A stretch of DNA of 64,000 nucleotides from Typhlomys cinereus (taxonomy: Eukaryota; Chordata; Mammalia; Rodentia; Platacanthomyidae). Positions 1 to 11,027 of this stretch are shown in pieces. Positions within the stretch are counted from its first letter, which is position 1. Each line of letters begins with the position of its first letter. The position numbers and the translations under genes are program-made. The stretch is taken from NCBI GenBank assembly GCA_023101885.1, contig JALPQD010000245.1:2915376-2979375 (forward strand). The letters are read 5' to 3'. A model generated the notes under the pieces. That model did not search any database and was not told where the DNA came from. It saw only the letters and a list, made by a program, of their open reading frames with translations.

Positions 1-344
1 AAACTCCACACAGATCCTGTAACTTGCCTTCTGTACCCTGTGAAATAGGCACAGTGGAATTAACTCATGTAGAAATCGACAGTTAAAACATTTAATAATT
101 TAGGTCTAAAAGCAGCTCCACGAGGCAAGATCTCCTAGTGGGTGTGTGAAAACATGGAAGTTGTCGTATTCAAAGCACCGTGGCATCAGGAGGATGGAAG
201 ATGTGCTTGTCCTTTCTCTCTTCATTCCTTCCTCTGTGCACTACACACTTGGGAAGTGCAGTGCGGGAGGGACAAAAATCCATGTAGGAATCCTTGGCCC
301 CAAGAACTCCATAATCTTAAAGTTAATAGAAAAAAGTATGTATG
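1..344. other. unassigned single-copy-looking sequence
   Basis: I see no repeat, exon signal or RNA gene here. Short overlapping open frames on both strands have no recognisable family. Confidence 0.4.
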
Positions 345-655
345 CATATGAGGAACACGCTTGCTGCACAGGTCTGGGGACCTGAGTTCTGTCTCTGGAA
401 TCCACATACGTAAAGGTGGAAGGAGAGAGCTAACTTTGCAGAAATGTCCTCTCATCTCCACATTTGCACTGTGGCTTGTATATGTCCCCACACACCTCTC
501 TCCCTTTCTCTCTCTCTCTCTCTCTCTCTGTGTCTCTCTCTCTCCCACATGTACTGTGATATGCCTATGCCCACATAGACATCTCTTTCCTTCTCTGTCT
601 GTCCATCTGTTTGTCTGTCTCTCTTTCTCACAACATTCACACACACATAATAGCT
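345..655 (+). repeat. degenerate B3-like SINE with CT-rich tail
   Basis: A tRNA-derived B-box-like stretch (ACCTGAGTTC near 381) is followed by the B3 body motifs GGTGGAAGGAGAGAGC (about 415) and a 'GTCCTCTCATCTCCACA' segment (about 445). A (TC)n run (about 499-545) and an ACACACAC tail end near 650. The 5' head is poorly preserved, so the copy is old. All open frames here come from the pyrimidine tract. Confidence 0.6.
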
Positions 656-1409
656 AAAACTATATATACTGCCGAGTGTTCAGGAACATACATTGATTGG
701 AATGGCCCAAGGGATCTTTATTGGGATCCAGTCAGACTGGGAAATGGCAGTAACCATTCTTGAAAAGACAAGTGAAACCCCAGCAGAAATTATTTCTATT
801 GTTAGGATTTTGCTGCATCCTGAGAATCACGTGGGCGGGGCGCTTTCTCTTCCAACAGAGCGGCTGCTCTCCACCAACTAGGCAGGCAAGCCAGGCGAAG
901 TTAGGCCTGCAAGGTGCAAAGCACAACTAAGCATAGGGTGGAGGCCGCGTGGAAAAACAGATGGAGGGGTTGGAGTTTTGCAAATGACAAGGGACTGTTC
1001 TTGAAGGGAAAAATGCTAAGATTTGGGAAAATTGAGAAAATTGTCTCCAGAGAGATGTTTTGCAGTTTAAATAGGAGTTCTTCAGGTGATGCTCCAGTGG
1101 GAGTTATCAGCATGCAGGGTGTGTGCACCAGCCAGTGGAGAAATGAGGCTGCTTCTGAGAACGTGGAACATTCCAGTCCCTGCTTCAGCCACTGAGTGGC
1201 TTCGGAAGCCAGGAGAGATGAGGGCAACTGTTTATGTGAAAGCACGTCTGGAGTGGGCGGGGCTAGCGAATGGATCTGAGTCAAGACGGGTGGATGCTGG
1301 AGTTAGAATGTCAGTCACAGAGGAGTGAGAAATTTCTCTTCTTTCGCTCGCTACAAAACGACTGCCCTTTGCTTTGCCTGGATAGCAAATTTTAATTGTA
1401 AGACATTTT
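656..1409. other. unassigned sequence
   Basis: No repeat family or exon is recognised. Both strands hold only short chance frames. Confidence 0.4.
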
Positions 1410-1664
1410 GGGCCGGGGAAATGGCTCCCAAGCAAAAAGATCTGAGTTTGGATCTGGATCCCTAGATCCCATGGAAAAAAAAAAAGCCAGGTTGATATGG
1501 TAGTGGCCCGTACTTTTGGCACATGAAGGTGGAGTCTGGGAAACCCCAGAAGAAAGCAATAAGGAGGTACAGCGATCCAGAATGATTCCCAAAGTCACTC
1601 TTGGGCCTCCATAGGCACACACACTTAAGTGCCCTCTTGCACACACACACACACAAAATAAAAG
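1410..1664 (+). repeat. B2-superfamily SINE, old copy
   Basis: The head GGGCCGGGGAAATGGCTCCC is a diverged A-box region. The B-box region follows as TCTGAGTTTGGATC. The body shares 'CCAGAATGATTCCCAAAGTCAC' with the copies at 12.1 kb and 61.3 kb. The 3' end is (CA)n followed by AAAATAAAAG. Divergence is clearly higher than in the copies at 11.0, 37.0 and 60.1 kb. Confidence 0.75.
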
Positions 1665-2499
1665 AAGTTCAAAGATTCTTTATCTTTCTGGGTTTAGAAC
1701 TGAAACTTGGGCATAAAATGCCAAGGCCTGGGGGGAGGGGTATAGCCAGTGTCCACACTGTGGAAGGTCACAGATGGTCAAACTCAGCTCACATCTAGCT
1801 ACTGTCTCCCATGTACACAGGAAGCCAAGGAGAAGCCCTGGCAGCTTAGGGCCGGCTGATGCGTCAGACCTCCCGGGCTGCAGCCAACTCTCCAGTGCCC
1901 TGTGCCAGGCTGCTCGTGTGAAACTCTTGAAGGAAGCCACTTAGCCTCCCGGATGGATTTGCCAGCCTGCAGTACTTGCTGTAGCACAAAACCAATACCG
2001 TGGATAGGGGAGGGGTGAGGGTGGGAGGGGTGACTGCTCTGTGTAACCACAGTGGTTCATTTCTCACTCATCTGGATGCTGGGAAGCTCGGTCAAGGCCC
2101 TTGAGCTGATGTTGGCTGAGACCTGTGTTCTGATTCTGATACTCTCCTGTGGCCGTGCGTCGCATGGCAGTGTGGGCGAGGGAGAACTTTGGAGTGTCTT
2201 TTCCATTGGTACTTAGGTCACTCATCCCGTTGGCAGGGAATTCTAACCCCAAGACTTGACCTCCTTGTAATTCTCCCTGGGGGTCAGTAAGAGACACCCA
2301 CACTTGCCTTGCAGGTGCTTATTCTGGCATCACCCTGCATCTCTGGGTTCTTGCCTATTCGATGCTGGGGTACTAAGCTTTTCTGTACTTTAGATTTGGG
2401 GGGCCTGGATTATCTTTAAGAATATCATCCACCACCCTTCCTCTGGAGCCTCATGTCTTTATCATGTTTTCAAATGCCAATTTCTGCTCTTTTAAACAA
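1665..2499. other. unassigned sequence
   Basis: This stretch of about 830 bp is moderately GC-rich with no repeat or exon that I recognise. Confidence 0.4.
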
Positions 2500-2537
<38 letters not shown>

Positions 2538-2791
2538 GTGTGTGTGTGAGAGAGAGAGGGAGGGAGGGGCACTGTGTGTCCCTGTGGAGGATTAAGGGTC
2601 ACTGACTTCAGAAATCATCCTGAATTGCTTTTACTTCCTTTTTCCTTTGCTCTGGAGTTTCCCAGGCTCCATCCAACAAGGCTGGAAGTGCAGGCCACCA
2701 CCTTTTTCACCTGATGTTTTTACTTGGAACTTGGAATCCGAACTCAGGACCCTCTGCTTTAGAGGCAGAGTCTTAACCATCTCTCCATCCC
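2500..2791 (-). repeat. B2-superfamily SINE with (ATT)n tail
   Basis: Read on the minus strand, the head is near 2791 (GGGATGGAGAGATGGTTAAG), followed by the GGTCCTGAGTTCGGATTCC-type B-box and the same body as other copies. It ends in GA-rich, TG and then (ATT)n sequence at 2500-2540. The trinucleotide run is the expanded A-rich tail of the element. Confidence 0.8.
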
Positions 2792-2806
2792 AATTTCCAC
2801 TCTTTT

Positions 2807-3035
2807 AAAAATCTTTCCTTATTTACTTATTTGACAGAGAGTAAGACAAAGTGTGTGTGTGTGTGTGTGCGTGTGTGTGTGTGCAAGTACATGCATATGC
2901 CATAAAGTATGTACATGTGGAGATCACAGATCAACTTTCAGAAGTTGGCCCTCTCCTTCCACCTTGTGCGATTGAACTCAGATTGCCAGGTTTTCTGGCA
3001 GGTGCCTTTACCTGGTGAATCATCTTGCTGGTCCC
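2807..3035 (-). repeat. B3-type SINE
   Basis: On the minus strand the head GGGACCAGCAAGATGATTCA is at the 3035 end. It continues with AGGTAAAGGCACCTGCC and GGTGGAAGGAGAGGGCCAAC. The tail runs through (CA)n (about 2851-2884) into an AAATAAGTAAATAAGG-like A-rich end. Confidence 0.8.
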
Positions 3036-3450
3036 ACCCACCTTCTGTCCTTGCTGCCCCCCACTCTCTGGGACAAGTCATGGTGAAGAGCTGAGTCATG
3101 CCCAGAGATCCGAGCAAGGCACGGAGGAAAAGAGAAACATCGACTATCCCAAGAGAGCCGGTCTCAAGATGGTTTTGCCTGTTTTGCCAGCCTTCCCCTC
3201 CCTTGGAGTCTTAGCTTAACTATACAAATTCAGCAGCCAAACCAGACACACCAGGGGGAGCTTTAAACTTGCAATGTCACCCCCTGCAGAGCCTCAAGAT
3301 GGTCCAGATTTAGTATTGCTCAAGCTCCCTGATTACTCCAGGGTCTGTCAGATGGATTTGATTTGGGGTTCCTTGATAGAAATGCTCCCCTGTGAATGCT
3401 GGATACAACAGTGAACAGGGAGGACTCAGGACAACCCACATTCAGGAAGA
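3036..3450. other. unassigned sequence
   Basis: No family is recognised between the flanking SINEs. Confidence 0.35.
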
Positions 3451-3510
3451 GGAGGTGTGTGTGTGTGTGTGTGTACATGCACATGTATGTCCTTATGTGT
3501 TGTTCTTTAA

Positions 3511-3655
3511 TTGCCTTTTTTTTTTAAATACAAGACCTCTCACTGGCTGGGAATTCACCAAGCACACTGTATTGACTGGCCATTGAACCCCAGAACCTGC
3601 CTCTGTTTCCCCAGAATTTGGGATTATAGGTGCATGCTACTGTACCTGATATTGA
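3511..3655 (-). repeat. B4-type SINE fragment (B1-like half)
   Basis: The minus strand reads as a B4 body: an 'AGGTACAGTAGCATGCACC' start, then a 'CCAGTCAATACAGTGTGC' segment and a 'CCAGCCAGTGAGAGGTC' end. This matches the right arm of the ID-B1 dimer seen whole at 19.03-19.29 kb. The left ID arm is missing. Confidence 0.6.
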
Positions 3656-3719
3656 CATGTGGTGTGTGTGTATGTGTGTTCGCATGTGCTTGGGTGTATA
3701 GTTGTTTGTGGGGGCATAT

Positions 3720-3963
3720 GTATAAGAATGCACTTGAGTATGTATGCCTGTGGAGACCCAAGGGTGACATTAGAAGTAATCTTGGTTTGTTCCACCACTT
3801 TATTGCATTGCTGTGGAGTTTCTTAGACCTCAACTTCTAGGATAGGAATTGTAGGCTGCTACCAAATCTGCCTGGCATTTTTATGTGGGATTTGAGAATC
3901 TGAACTCAGATCCTTTTGCTTTTGAGTCAAAGGCTTTAACCTCTGAGGCGTCTCCTTAGCCCC
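3720..3963 (-). repeat. B2-superfamily SINE
   Basis: On the minus strand it starts GGGGGCTAAGGAGACGCCTC, has the TCTGAGTTCAGATTC B-box, and shares the body (CCACAGGCATACATAC end) with other family members. It is diverged and has lost its A-rich tail. Confidence 0.7.
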
Positions 3964-3999
3964 CTGAAACTTTTTTAAAGCATATTTATGCACCGTGAA

Positions 4000-4056
4000 T
4001 ACAGCCTGCATGCTTACAAGACAAACACGTCAGTGACTGAGCCATCTCAGCACAGG
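4000..4056 (-). repeat. ID/tRNA-like SINE head fragment
   Basis: The minus strand reads TGCTGAGATGGCTCAGTCAC and then a 'TGTAAGCATGCAGGCTG' segment, typical of a SINE polymerase III A-box region. It is truncated at the adjacent minisatellite region. Confidence 0.45.
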
Positions 4057-4130
4057 AACAGAGGGATTTCAGCCAGGAAGAAGGTAAGAGCCCCAGCAGG
4101 CTTCTTTCTGGAGGCCTGAGAATTGTCTGA

Positions 4131-4462
4131 GTGCTGTGTATCTAACCACGTGTGCACATTTCTCCTAGAGAAGACATATGTGGGGCATGTCCATGCACCC
4201 TCAGTGCTGTGTGTCTGACGCATGTGTGCATCTCTTTTAGGACATATGCGGGTCACGTCCATGAATCCACAGTGCTGTGCATCTAACCACGTGTGCACAT
4301 TTCTCTTAGAGAACTCATATGTGGGGCGTGTCTCTGCGTCCACAGTGCTGTGCGTCTCTCTTAGGACATAGGTGGGTCATGTCCATGCGTCCACAGTGCT
4401 GTGCATCTGAACCACACAAGTGTCTCTCTTGGAGAGAACGTATGTGGGTCTCATGATGCACC
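4131..4462. repeat. minisatellite, ~5 units of ~70 bp
   Basis: Units begin with GTGCTGTG at about 4131, 4204, 4272, 4345 and 4396 (spacings 73, 68, 73 and 51). Each continues with CATCTAACCACGTGTGCACA-like sequence, a 'TTAGAGAAGACATATG' block, and then 'GTCCATGCGTCCACA'. Units differ by indels, so the array is old and the spanning frames are not coding. Confidence 0.85.
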
Positions 4463-4924
4463 ATCAGCTCACGTCCGTGAAGTTCTGATGTCAACTCTCG
4501 TCTGCGAAATGACACTCTGCTTCTGCATTTGAGACTGCCTTCAACCCTGACTGATGATTGTCCCGCTGCAGACCTGGGCGCTGCTGCGAGTCTGACAGAC
4601 ATATTTCACCCTGGGCTCGTTTGTCATCTCTGAAAAGGAGAAGGTAACACACTGTGGTGGCCTAGTTGGTGCCACCCACTGCCGGGCCAGGTCTTTTCTT
4701 TCTGCAGCTCACTCTGAGAATGATTCCCATCACGGGTGAGCACAGCTCTGTCTTTATATCTGCAGTGTCGATGATGGCTGCTCGCAGGGCATTAGTGGCT
4801 GTGATTATTTCAGGCCAGAGGTGTACTTGATCAGCTGCTGTGTCTAAATAGAAAGGTCTGAAATTTGGGAGGAAACATGTTTGGAGGGGGGACGAGCATG
4901 ACATGGTGGTTTTGCTTTCTAGTA
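4463..4924. other. unassigned sequence
   Basis: No repeat or exon is recognised. Confidence 0.35.
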
Positions 4925-5325
4925 TAAATGTCTGACCCGAACAAAATAGGAGAAGAAGGGGTTTCGTTTGGCTCAAGGTTCCAATTCACAGTGCATCATG
5001 ACGTGATAGGCCCAGCATCAGGAGCTGAGGGAACTGGTCACGTGGCATCACTGTAAGAGCACAGAGCGAGGACCAATGCTGGGCGCTTTCTTGTCTGTCC
5101 ACCTGCCCATGTTCTGTGAGCTCTCTCCATTGTTGCCTCCTGCCCAGGGAAAGGTCCCGCCCACTATGTCAATCATGCAATCAAGACAGTCTTCTACAGG
5201 CTGGCTCAGATGTCTGTCTTCACTAGATCATTCCTCACAGGGTGGTCGTTGGCCCACCCCTGGGTGTCTGGTTGACATTTTAAACAGACCATCCCACGTG
5301 GCAATCAGGGATTCATTTTGAGAAT
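4925..5325 (-). repeat. LTR-like rodent interspersed repeat (ERVL/MaLR-type)
   Basis: The plus strand shows the reverse of a common rodent LTR layout. It has GGGTTTCGTTTGGCTCAAGG near 4960, a 'TGCATCATGACG' block, 'ACTGGTCACGTGGCATC', and later 'GCCCACCCCTGGGTG' and 'GGTTGACATTTT'. The order matches the elements at 8.8-9.2, 22.5-22.8 and 56.2-56.5 kb. Termini are not resolved. Confidence 0.5.
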
Positions 5326-5340
5326 CACAAGAATATGCAG

Positions 5341-5525
5341 GGATGGGCAGAGATAACTCATGAGGTAAAGTGTCTGCTTGAAAACCTGACAACCTGAATT
5401 CAATCCCTGGAAGCCCACATGATATGGCTGCTAATTATGCACCATGGAATGTATTGCTTCTCTTCCTCTCCCTCTTCTCCCTCTCATGCCTTTCCCTCCG
5501 TCTTAAACAAATAAATAAAAAAGCA
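5341..5525 (+). repeat. B3-like SINE
   Basis: The head GGGATGGGCAGAGATAACTC is followed by GAGGTAAAGTGTCTGCTTG, then ACAACCTGAATTCAATCCC (B-box), a CCCACATG segment, a CT-rich stretch and an AACAAATAAATAAAAAAG tail. Confidence 0.7.
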
Positions 5526-5649
5526 TTATGATTTGATACCATGGAAAACAAACTATTGGTCTATCTCAAGTGTGTCTAGTTAAAACAACGTGAAGTGAAG
5601 AGGTATAGGTGTTTGATTATTTTATATTTATATGATACTGACCTTGACT

Positions 5650-5765
5650 CCTTTCTTCCCTCCCACCCTCCTTCCCTTCCCCTTTCCCTCCCTTTTCTTC
5701 CCTCTTCCCTTCCCTTCCCCTCACCCTCCCTTCCTCCCTTGCTTTTTTCCTTCTTTCCTTCCTTG
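5650..5765. repeat. polypyrimidine tract (TTCC/CCCTT)n
   Basis: About 115 bp consists almost only of C and T on the plus strand. It generates repeat-only frames on both strands. Confidence 0.85.
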
Positions 5766-7038
5766 TGGGGTTCTAGAAACAAACAAGGATGGGATCCTAA
5801 CCCCAAAAGTAATTCAGATATAATCTAAGCACCATGGATTTAAGGATCTGTCTAGGTGATTCTGACAAGCTCAACTTGGACAAACCCTTGGAAGAATGAT
5901 TCAATCGACGTTTCTAACTCAGGCATATTGAAGGCTCTCTTTGTCCTGTTAGTAGCAGATTATCACATAGTTGTTCCTCTCGGACCATTTTATGCATGGC
6001 TTGTTCTCTGTTAAGACAGCAGTGTTAGTCATATTCTTTAAACTTCTCCTATTGTCTTCCCCAACCCCACATTCAGGTAACTGAAGGTAAAGTGTTGACA
6101 TGCTGTGGGTGGACAAAGTATGTGCCTCACTCCTCTGCGCCATACAAGGACCCTGTTCTACACATTTGTCTTCATGCCTGTCTTGCTCCTTGAGACATGG
6201 GCAAGGATGTTCACAGCCCTGAGAGGGGCTCTTTCTCTCAGTCTTCCACATCCTTGCGTGCGTCCTCTGGTCGGCATTTCCAATCCATGCCACTATGTTC
6301 TCATGGCAATTTATGGAGCCGAGGAGTACACCTTGATGATTATGCTTAAAAAGAATGAAATATGTAATTAAAATTGCACAAAATATAATTTTATGCAGAA
6401 AAGTGCATTTTAAAAAATATGCACGGATGTTGAATCTAATCATTATAGGTTGTTACAAACACAATGAGTGTTAAATTGCTATCAATTGTGTATTTTATAA
6501 AATCGTGCCATCTGGGTCTCTGACCCTGGGACATGGCAAGTGCGGCTTCTCCTGTCATTGGGCTGTTTTAAACGTAAAGATGACACCAAAGTGGTTCCTT
6601 TAGAGCAGAACCATTTCACAATTACAGCGCGGCAATTAACTTCTGAAATTTGGCAGAAAGCACACTACATTTTTTTCCCTTAAAGGAATAAATTAAGATA
6701 GAAAAATGATTCATTTGTCATACTTTGTCTTTTAAAACAATAGTTTCTTCAGGGCAATTATAGAGGCATGGTTCTCCTTTCTGCATCAAAAATCCCTGGT
6801 TAGAAGATGCTCCTTTATTTACATAAGTAAATCTGCACGTTAGCATCCTTAGAAACATCCTATGCCATCCATGAGTTTGGGGGGGCGGTTGAGAGGGAGA
6901 GGGCTAGCTTGAATTATATAGTAGGTTGTCTTCTACTTCTGAGAAGTATTTGGAAGTCATTACTGAGAAAGAACATGCAAGGTGCAGGAATATGTGATAC
7001 ATAGTCAAGGATGGTAAAACACTAATGCACTTGACATG
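5766..7038. other. unassigned sequence, AT-rich in its second half
   Basis: This is about 1.3 kb without a recognised repeat. A 164-codon minus-strand frame (5949-6443) has no recognisable domain and no splice context, so I do not call it. The part at 6480-6740 is single-copy-looking, with a TTAAACG...CAATTACAGCGCGGCAATT stretch that could be a conserved non-coding element. Confidence 0.35.
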
Positions 7039-7285
7039 TTTCCAACAGTGTGATCTGTGGGCACAGCACATGTACACACACATACACAACACATGTGTAC
7101 ACACATTTCCAGGACATTTGTAGACATAGCACATGTACATACACATGTACATGACACAGGTGCATAAACATGTTTCCAACGATGTGAAATGTGGGCACAG
7201 CACATGTATACAACACATGAACATACACACACACATATTTCCAGAAATGTAGTTTGTGGACGCAACACATGTATGCATAAGAACC
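7039..7285. repeat. minisatellite, 4 units of ~66 bp
   Basis: Units start with TTTCCA at 7039, 7106, 7173 and 7238. Each carries a 'GTGGGCACAGCACATGTA' block and then an ACACATAC-rich spacer. Spacing is 67, 67 and 65 bp. Confidence 0.85.
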
Positions 7286-7369
7286 TGTAGCAGTTAAAAT
7301 GCATCTATGTGTTCTTGGTATTCCTCACTTCTCATGCTCTTCTTTCATTGCATGTGTATGTATACATAT

Positions 7370-8290
7370 GAAGTACCCACTTGTGTATACACACATATGC
7401 ACATCTACATATACGCCTATCTTTATACGCACACCTATATAAACACACACATACAATCAACTATATATACATATGCATGCACTCACCTATATGCACTCAT
7501 ATATACTCACCTGTATAGATTCATACATTCACACGCCTATGTATATATACACATATACACAGCTATGTATATATACATACACCTCATACACTCACTTATA
7601 TGCGTACATGTATAGCTCACCTATACACATGCCTATATGTGCACACACATATAAACACATCTATGTATACACATATGTATATATACATACCTATATATAC
7701 ACACCTATATATACATACATGCATACACCTATATGTACATACATATGTATATTCATACTTGTATATGGACACACCACATGTACACACTATATGTGCACAA
7801 ACATATATACACACCTATATGTACATACACATACCTATACATACACACATACACATTCTTACATATACATGTACACTATATATCTACACTTGATGTATAT
7901 GCATACCTTTATACATACATGTATATATGTACCCACCCATATGTACACCTATGCATATACACACCTATATGAACACACACCTCTATGTGTACACACTTTT
8001 ATATACACACCATATATGTACACCTACTCATATGTGAACATATCTATACATACACATAGCTATATGTACACACCTGATATATATACACACCTATATGTAC
8101 ACACACCTGTATATATATACACACTTATATGTACACATATGTACAGCTACATATACATAACTGATAAATACACACACCTATATGTATATATATTTATATG
8201 TGCACAAAGCTATATATACACCTATTTGTACATATACCTGTATGTATACGCAGCTATATATGCATACATCTATATGTATATGCAAGCATC
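7370..8290. repeat. long (CATATA/CACACATA)n low-complexity array
   Basis: More than 900 bp is built from alternating pyrimidine-purine words (ACATATAC, TATGTACACA, CACACCTATATG) with an irregular ~20-30 bp periodicity around CACCTATATG. A 277-codon frame crosses it, but its protein is only Y/T/I/H/C-rich words from the repeat. It is not a gene. Confidence 0.9.
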
Positions 8291-8799
8291 TTTTGCAGCA
8301 CCTTAGATGACACACTGCATATACTTTCTTTAACCATTGCAGTGGTATAATCTGTGTGCTGTGACTCTATTTGAACTAATTTGTTATGCAGATGCAGCAT
8401 TTACATAATATTTCATTGTTGCAGATCATATTATCTCCAGGTCTTATCATAAATAAAAACTCAATAATTGTTCCTATATAAAAAAATTACACCGAACCAT
8501 GCTGAGGTGAACCTGTTGGTCCTTTTTCCCAATCCTGTTTTCCTATGAATATCGTTGCATCCTGCCTCCTTGCCATTTAGAAAAGTGTTTTATTGGATTC
8601 AAAAATGCTAATGGTTTAATTTACTCTCTCTAGGAAAAAGTCTTTGAGGTATCTCAATCAGGAAATTTCTACATTCTGAATTCAGTTTTTTTTTTCTTAA
8701 ATCAGAAAGCAGGCATTACATTTTGGAACTATTTTCTAAATCAACTTGCACTGTTCAAACTAGAGGTGTGCATTCCTTCGGGGATCCATCCACTGCTTC
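8291..8799. other. unassigned sequence
   Basis: AT-rich with no repeat or exon that I recognise. Confidence 0.35.
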
Positions 8800-9172
8800 T
8801 CAGTGTACTGGTTTTCTCCAAGGCACTCAAGAGAGGGGTGGCTCGTGGCGGCTCAGAGCCCTGGAGTGCTGTCCCTCATGGCTGAAGGTGCGGTGGCAGG
8901 ACCGTGGCCGCTGGTGTGTGTGGGGAAGCATCTGCAGTCAGGAGGTAGAGGGCCAGGAATGCTGTGCTCAGCTCGCTCGCCCCCTTTTCCTGCAACCCAG
9001 GACCCCAGCCCGGGGGATGTCCCTGTGGCTTTTCTTCCATCCTCAATTAACTGGATCCAAGAGAATCCTTTGTAGGTGTGGTCAAAGGCCAACCTGATCT
9101 TACCGGTTCCTCACAGGCACGCCTCCCAGGGAAGCCTAGATCCTGCCAAGGTGGTAATCAATACTGACCACC
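8800..9172 (-). repeat. LTR-like rodent interspersed repeat (ERVL/MaLR-type)
   Basis: The diagnostic order on the plus strand (reverse of the element) is CAGGACCCCAGCCCGGGGGA (about 8997), CTCAATTAACTGGATCC (about 9042), CCTCACAGGCACGCCTCCCA (about 9110) and a 'TAGATCCTGCCAAGGTGG' end. It is the same family as 4.93-5.33 kb. Confidence 0.55.
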
Positions 9173-9835
9173 TTGGCTGGGTAACCACACACGTGGTCTC
9201 TCTATGACGACTAGGACTAGTCCTTACATGAGGTGTCATGGTGTGGATATGAATGACCCTCTATCCATTGAAAACAACACAGCTACTATTAATTTAGCTT
9301 ATTGAATCCAAAGACTTGGTTTTTAACAATTTCTTCTCTCTTTTTTGCTCTGCACTTATTTTTAGTTTTTCATTTCACTCTTCTTTATGATCACAGTCAA
9401 AGAAGTGAGGCTGCCAATATTTCAAGCCTTCCTCACTTTCATTTATTTGATTTTTTTTTCCTGCCATCTTTTAATTTTGGCTTCCTTTTCTCCAAACCCC
9501 TTCCCCATACCCTGGCAGAAGCTCCATGGTGCATCTACCAGTGAATAAATTGCGAGGCTTTGAAAAAGTTATTTACCCTCTTTGGCATTCCATTTTCTCA
9601 GCTGTAAAATGGTTATAAAAATAGTACCTGCTCAGTATGGCTGTTATTAGCATAAAGTAAGATAAAATGTGTAGGATGCCTAGAACAATACCTGCCGTGC
9701 TTTCTGCCTCAATAAGCCATCAGTCCATTTCCTTTGTCATCTCTGCTAGCTGTGTTGCCCGCAATGAACACCAAGTCCAACTTTTTATAACAATATGAAT
9801 TTTTTGCTATTTTTTTTGCTATTTGTCTATGCACA
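9173..9835. other. unassigned sequence
   Basis: No feature is recognised. Poly(T)-rich stretches occur near 9450 and 9800. Confidence 0.35.
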
Positions 9836-10030
9836 CTACACACACACGTGTGTGTGTATGTGTGTGCGCATGACTATGTGGCCTGCGTGTATGTAGGTTG
9901 TGTGTGTTCCTGTATGTGGCTTGTTTGTATGTGAGCATGTAGGGTGTGCGTGTTCAACAGAGGATGTGGCAGTGTGTGCTCGTGCGTGTATATTTGTGCG
10001 TTGTGTGTAAGCATGCCCGTGCATGTGTGT
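9836..10030. repeat. TG-rich microsatellite-like region
   Basis: Interrupted (TG)n with ATG and CGTG variants covers about 190 bp. Confidence 0.8.
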
Positions 10031-10139
10031 GGAAGCCAGTTGAAGACAGAAAGTGGTATATTCTAAAACCTCATTCCTTTAGGACTAACTCTCCATGGAA
10101 CCCTAGTCAACTCCAGGTACCCTCCTATCTTAGCCCCCC

Positions 10140-10555
10140 ACTGTTGCCATATCCCCCACCGGGCCACCAGGAGGAGGAGGGGGAAACAGTGGGGCCTCAG
10201 GGCTCAAGGCAAATGGGAGAGCCGGCGACGGGGTCACCAACCAGACCCCGGGAATCAGGTGAGAAGCAGCAGTGGACGAGATGCTGCAGATTCAGAGTCA
10301 TTAAGGGTGTTTGGGCTTATATAGGGTCAGGGTCCAATCAGGTGTTGCCATCCCTCCTGAGGGGGGACAGCCGCCAGTCATTAACTATTTACTAGGTGTC
10401 CATTGCAGGTGCAGGTTAGACGGCCGCTTCCCGTTGGTTGTTCATCCCTCCGCCTGCATGGTCCTCTATTGGGACCCTCTGGGGCGTGTCTGTACGTCCA
10501 GGCTTGTGCTGAATTCGGGAGCCGAGCTAGGGCCTCCCTGAATCGGTAGTGCCGC
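10140..10555 (-). promoter_or_regulatory. CpG-enriched promoter-like segment, possible solo LTR
   Basis: Read on the minus strand, CTGATTGG (reverse CCAAT box, plus 10334-10340) lies just upstream of CTATATAAG (TATA box, plus 10316-10324). Transcription would start near 10285-10290 going left. The 10190-10560 interval holds about 15 CpGs, far above its surroundings. The close CCAAT-TATA pairing resembles a retroviral U3. No AATAAA or clear TG...CA ends were found, so a solo LTR is only one reading. No exon with a donor site was recognised downstream. Confidence 0.35.
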
Positions 10556-10624
10556 ACCCCACCTCTACTGAGCTGGAGTTACAGACTTGTAAGTGGTCAT
10601 GCCCTTTCTGTACATGGAGAGCAG

Positions 10625-10646
10625 TGATGTGTGTGTGTGTGTGTGT

Positions 10647-10708
<62 letters not shown>

Positions 10709-10936
10709 GCTGTGTGTCCCTGTGGAAGACCAAAGAGACTTCGGGAATCATCCTGGATTGCTTCTACCTCCTTTGTGCTTCCCTCTGGGATTTCTCAGGC
10801 CCCACCCACCAGAACTGAAAGTATAGGCCACCTCTCTCTGTTTTTGCCTGGTGTTTTTAGGTGGGACCTGGGATCCTAACTCAGGACCTTCTGTTTGTGA
10901 GGCAGAGTCTTAACCCCTGAGCCATCTTTTCAGCCC
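10625..10936 (-). repeat. B2-superfamily SINE with (GA)n(TG)n tail
   Basis: The minus-strand head GGGCTGAAAAGATGGCTCAG sits at 10936. The B-box is GGTCCTGAGTTAGGATCCC. The tail is a long (CT)n run then (CA)n (plus 10628-10707). The purine run gives false frames on both strands. Confidence 0.85.
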
Positions 10937-11011
10937 AATGCCAGGGATTTGAACCCAGGCCCTCAGGCTTGTGTAGCAAGGACTATAACCCACTGAGCCC
11001 TCCTCCACCCC
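10937..11011 (-). repeat. ID-like SINE head (tRNA-derived)
   Basis: The minus strand reads GGGTGGAGGAGGGCTCAGTG, a 'GTCCTTGCTACACAAGCCTG' segment and GGGCCTGGGTTCAAATCCC. These are an A-box and a good B-box (GGGTTCAAATCCC). It was interrupted or bounded by insertion of the next SINE. Confidence 0.65.
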
Positions 11012-11027
11012 CCTCTTTTGTCTTTTA

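Noticed and set aside
5949..6443. 164-codon minus-strand frame
   Set aside because: It has no recognisable domain and no splice or promoter context. Its start and stop are unremarkable, so it is most likely chance.
7473..8306. 277-codon plus-strand open frame
   Set aside because: It lies wholly in the CATATA/CACACATA array. The peptide is only Y/T/I/H/C repeats and every other frame on both strands is also long there.
10160..10176. CTCF-like CCACCAGGAGGAGG
   Set aside because: It has two core mismatches and lies in a GGA-rich run.
10937..11011. tRNA gene on the minus strand
   Set aside because: Box A and B words are present, but there is no cloverleaf-compatible acceptor pairing. The sequence fits an ID-type SINE.
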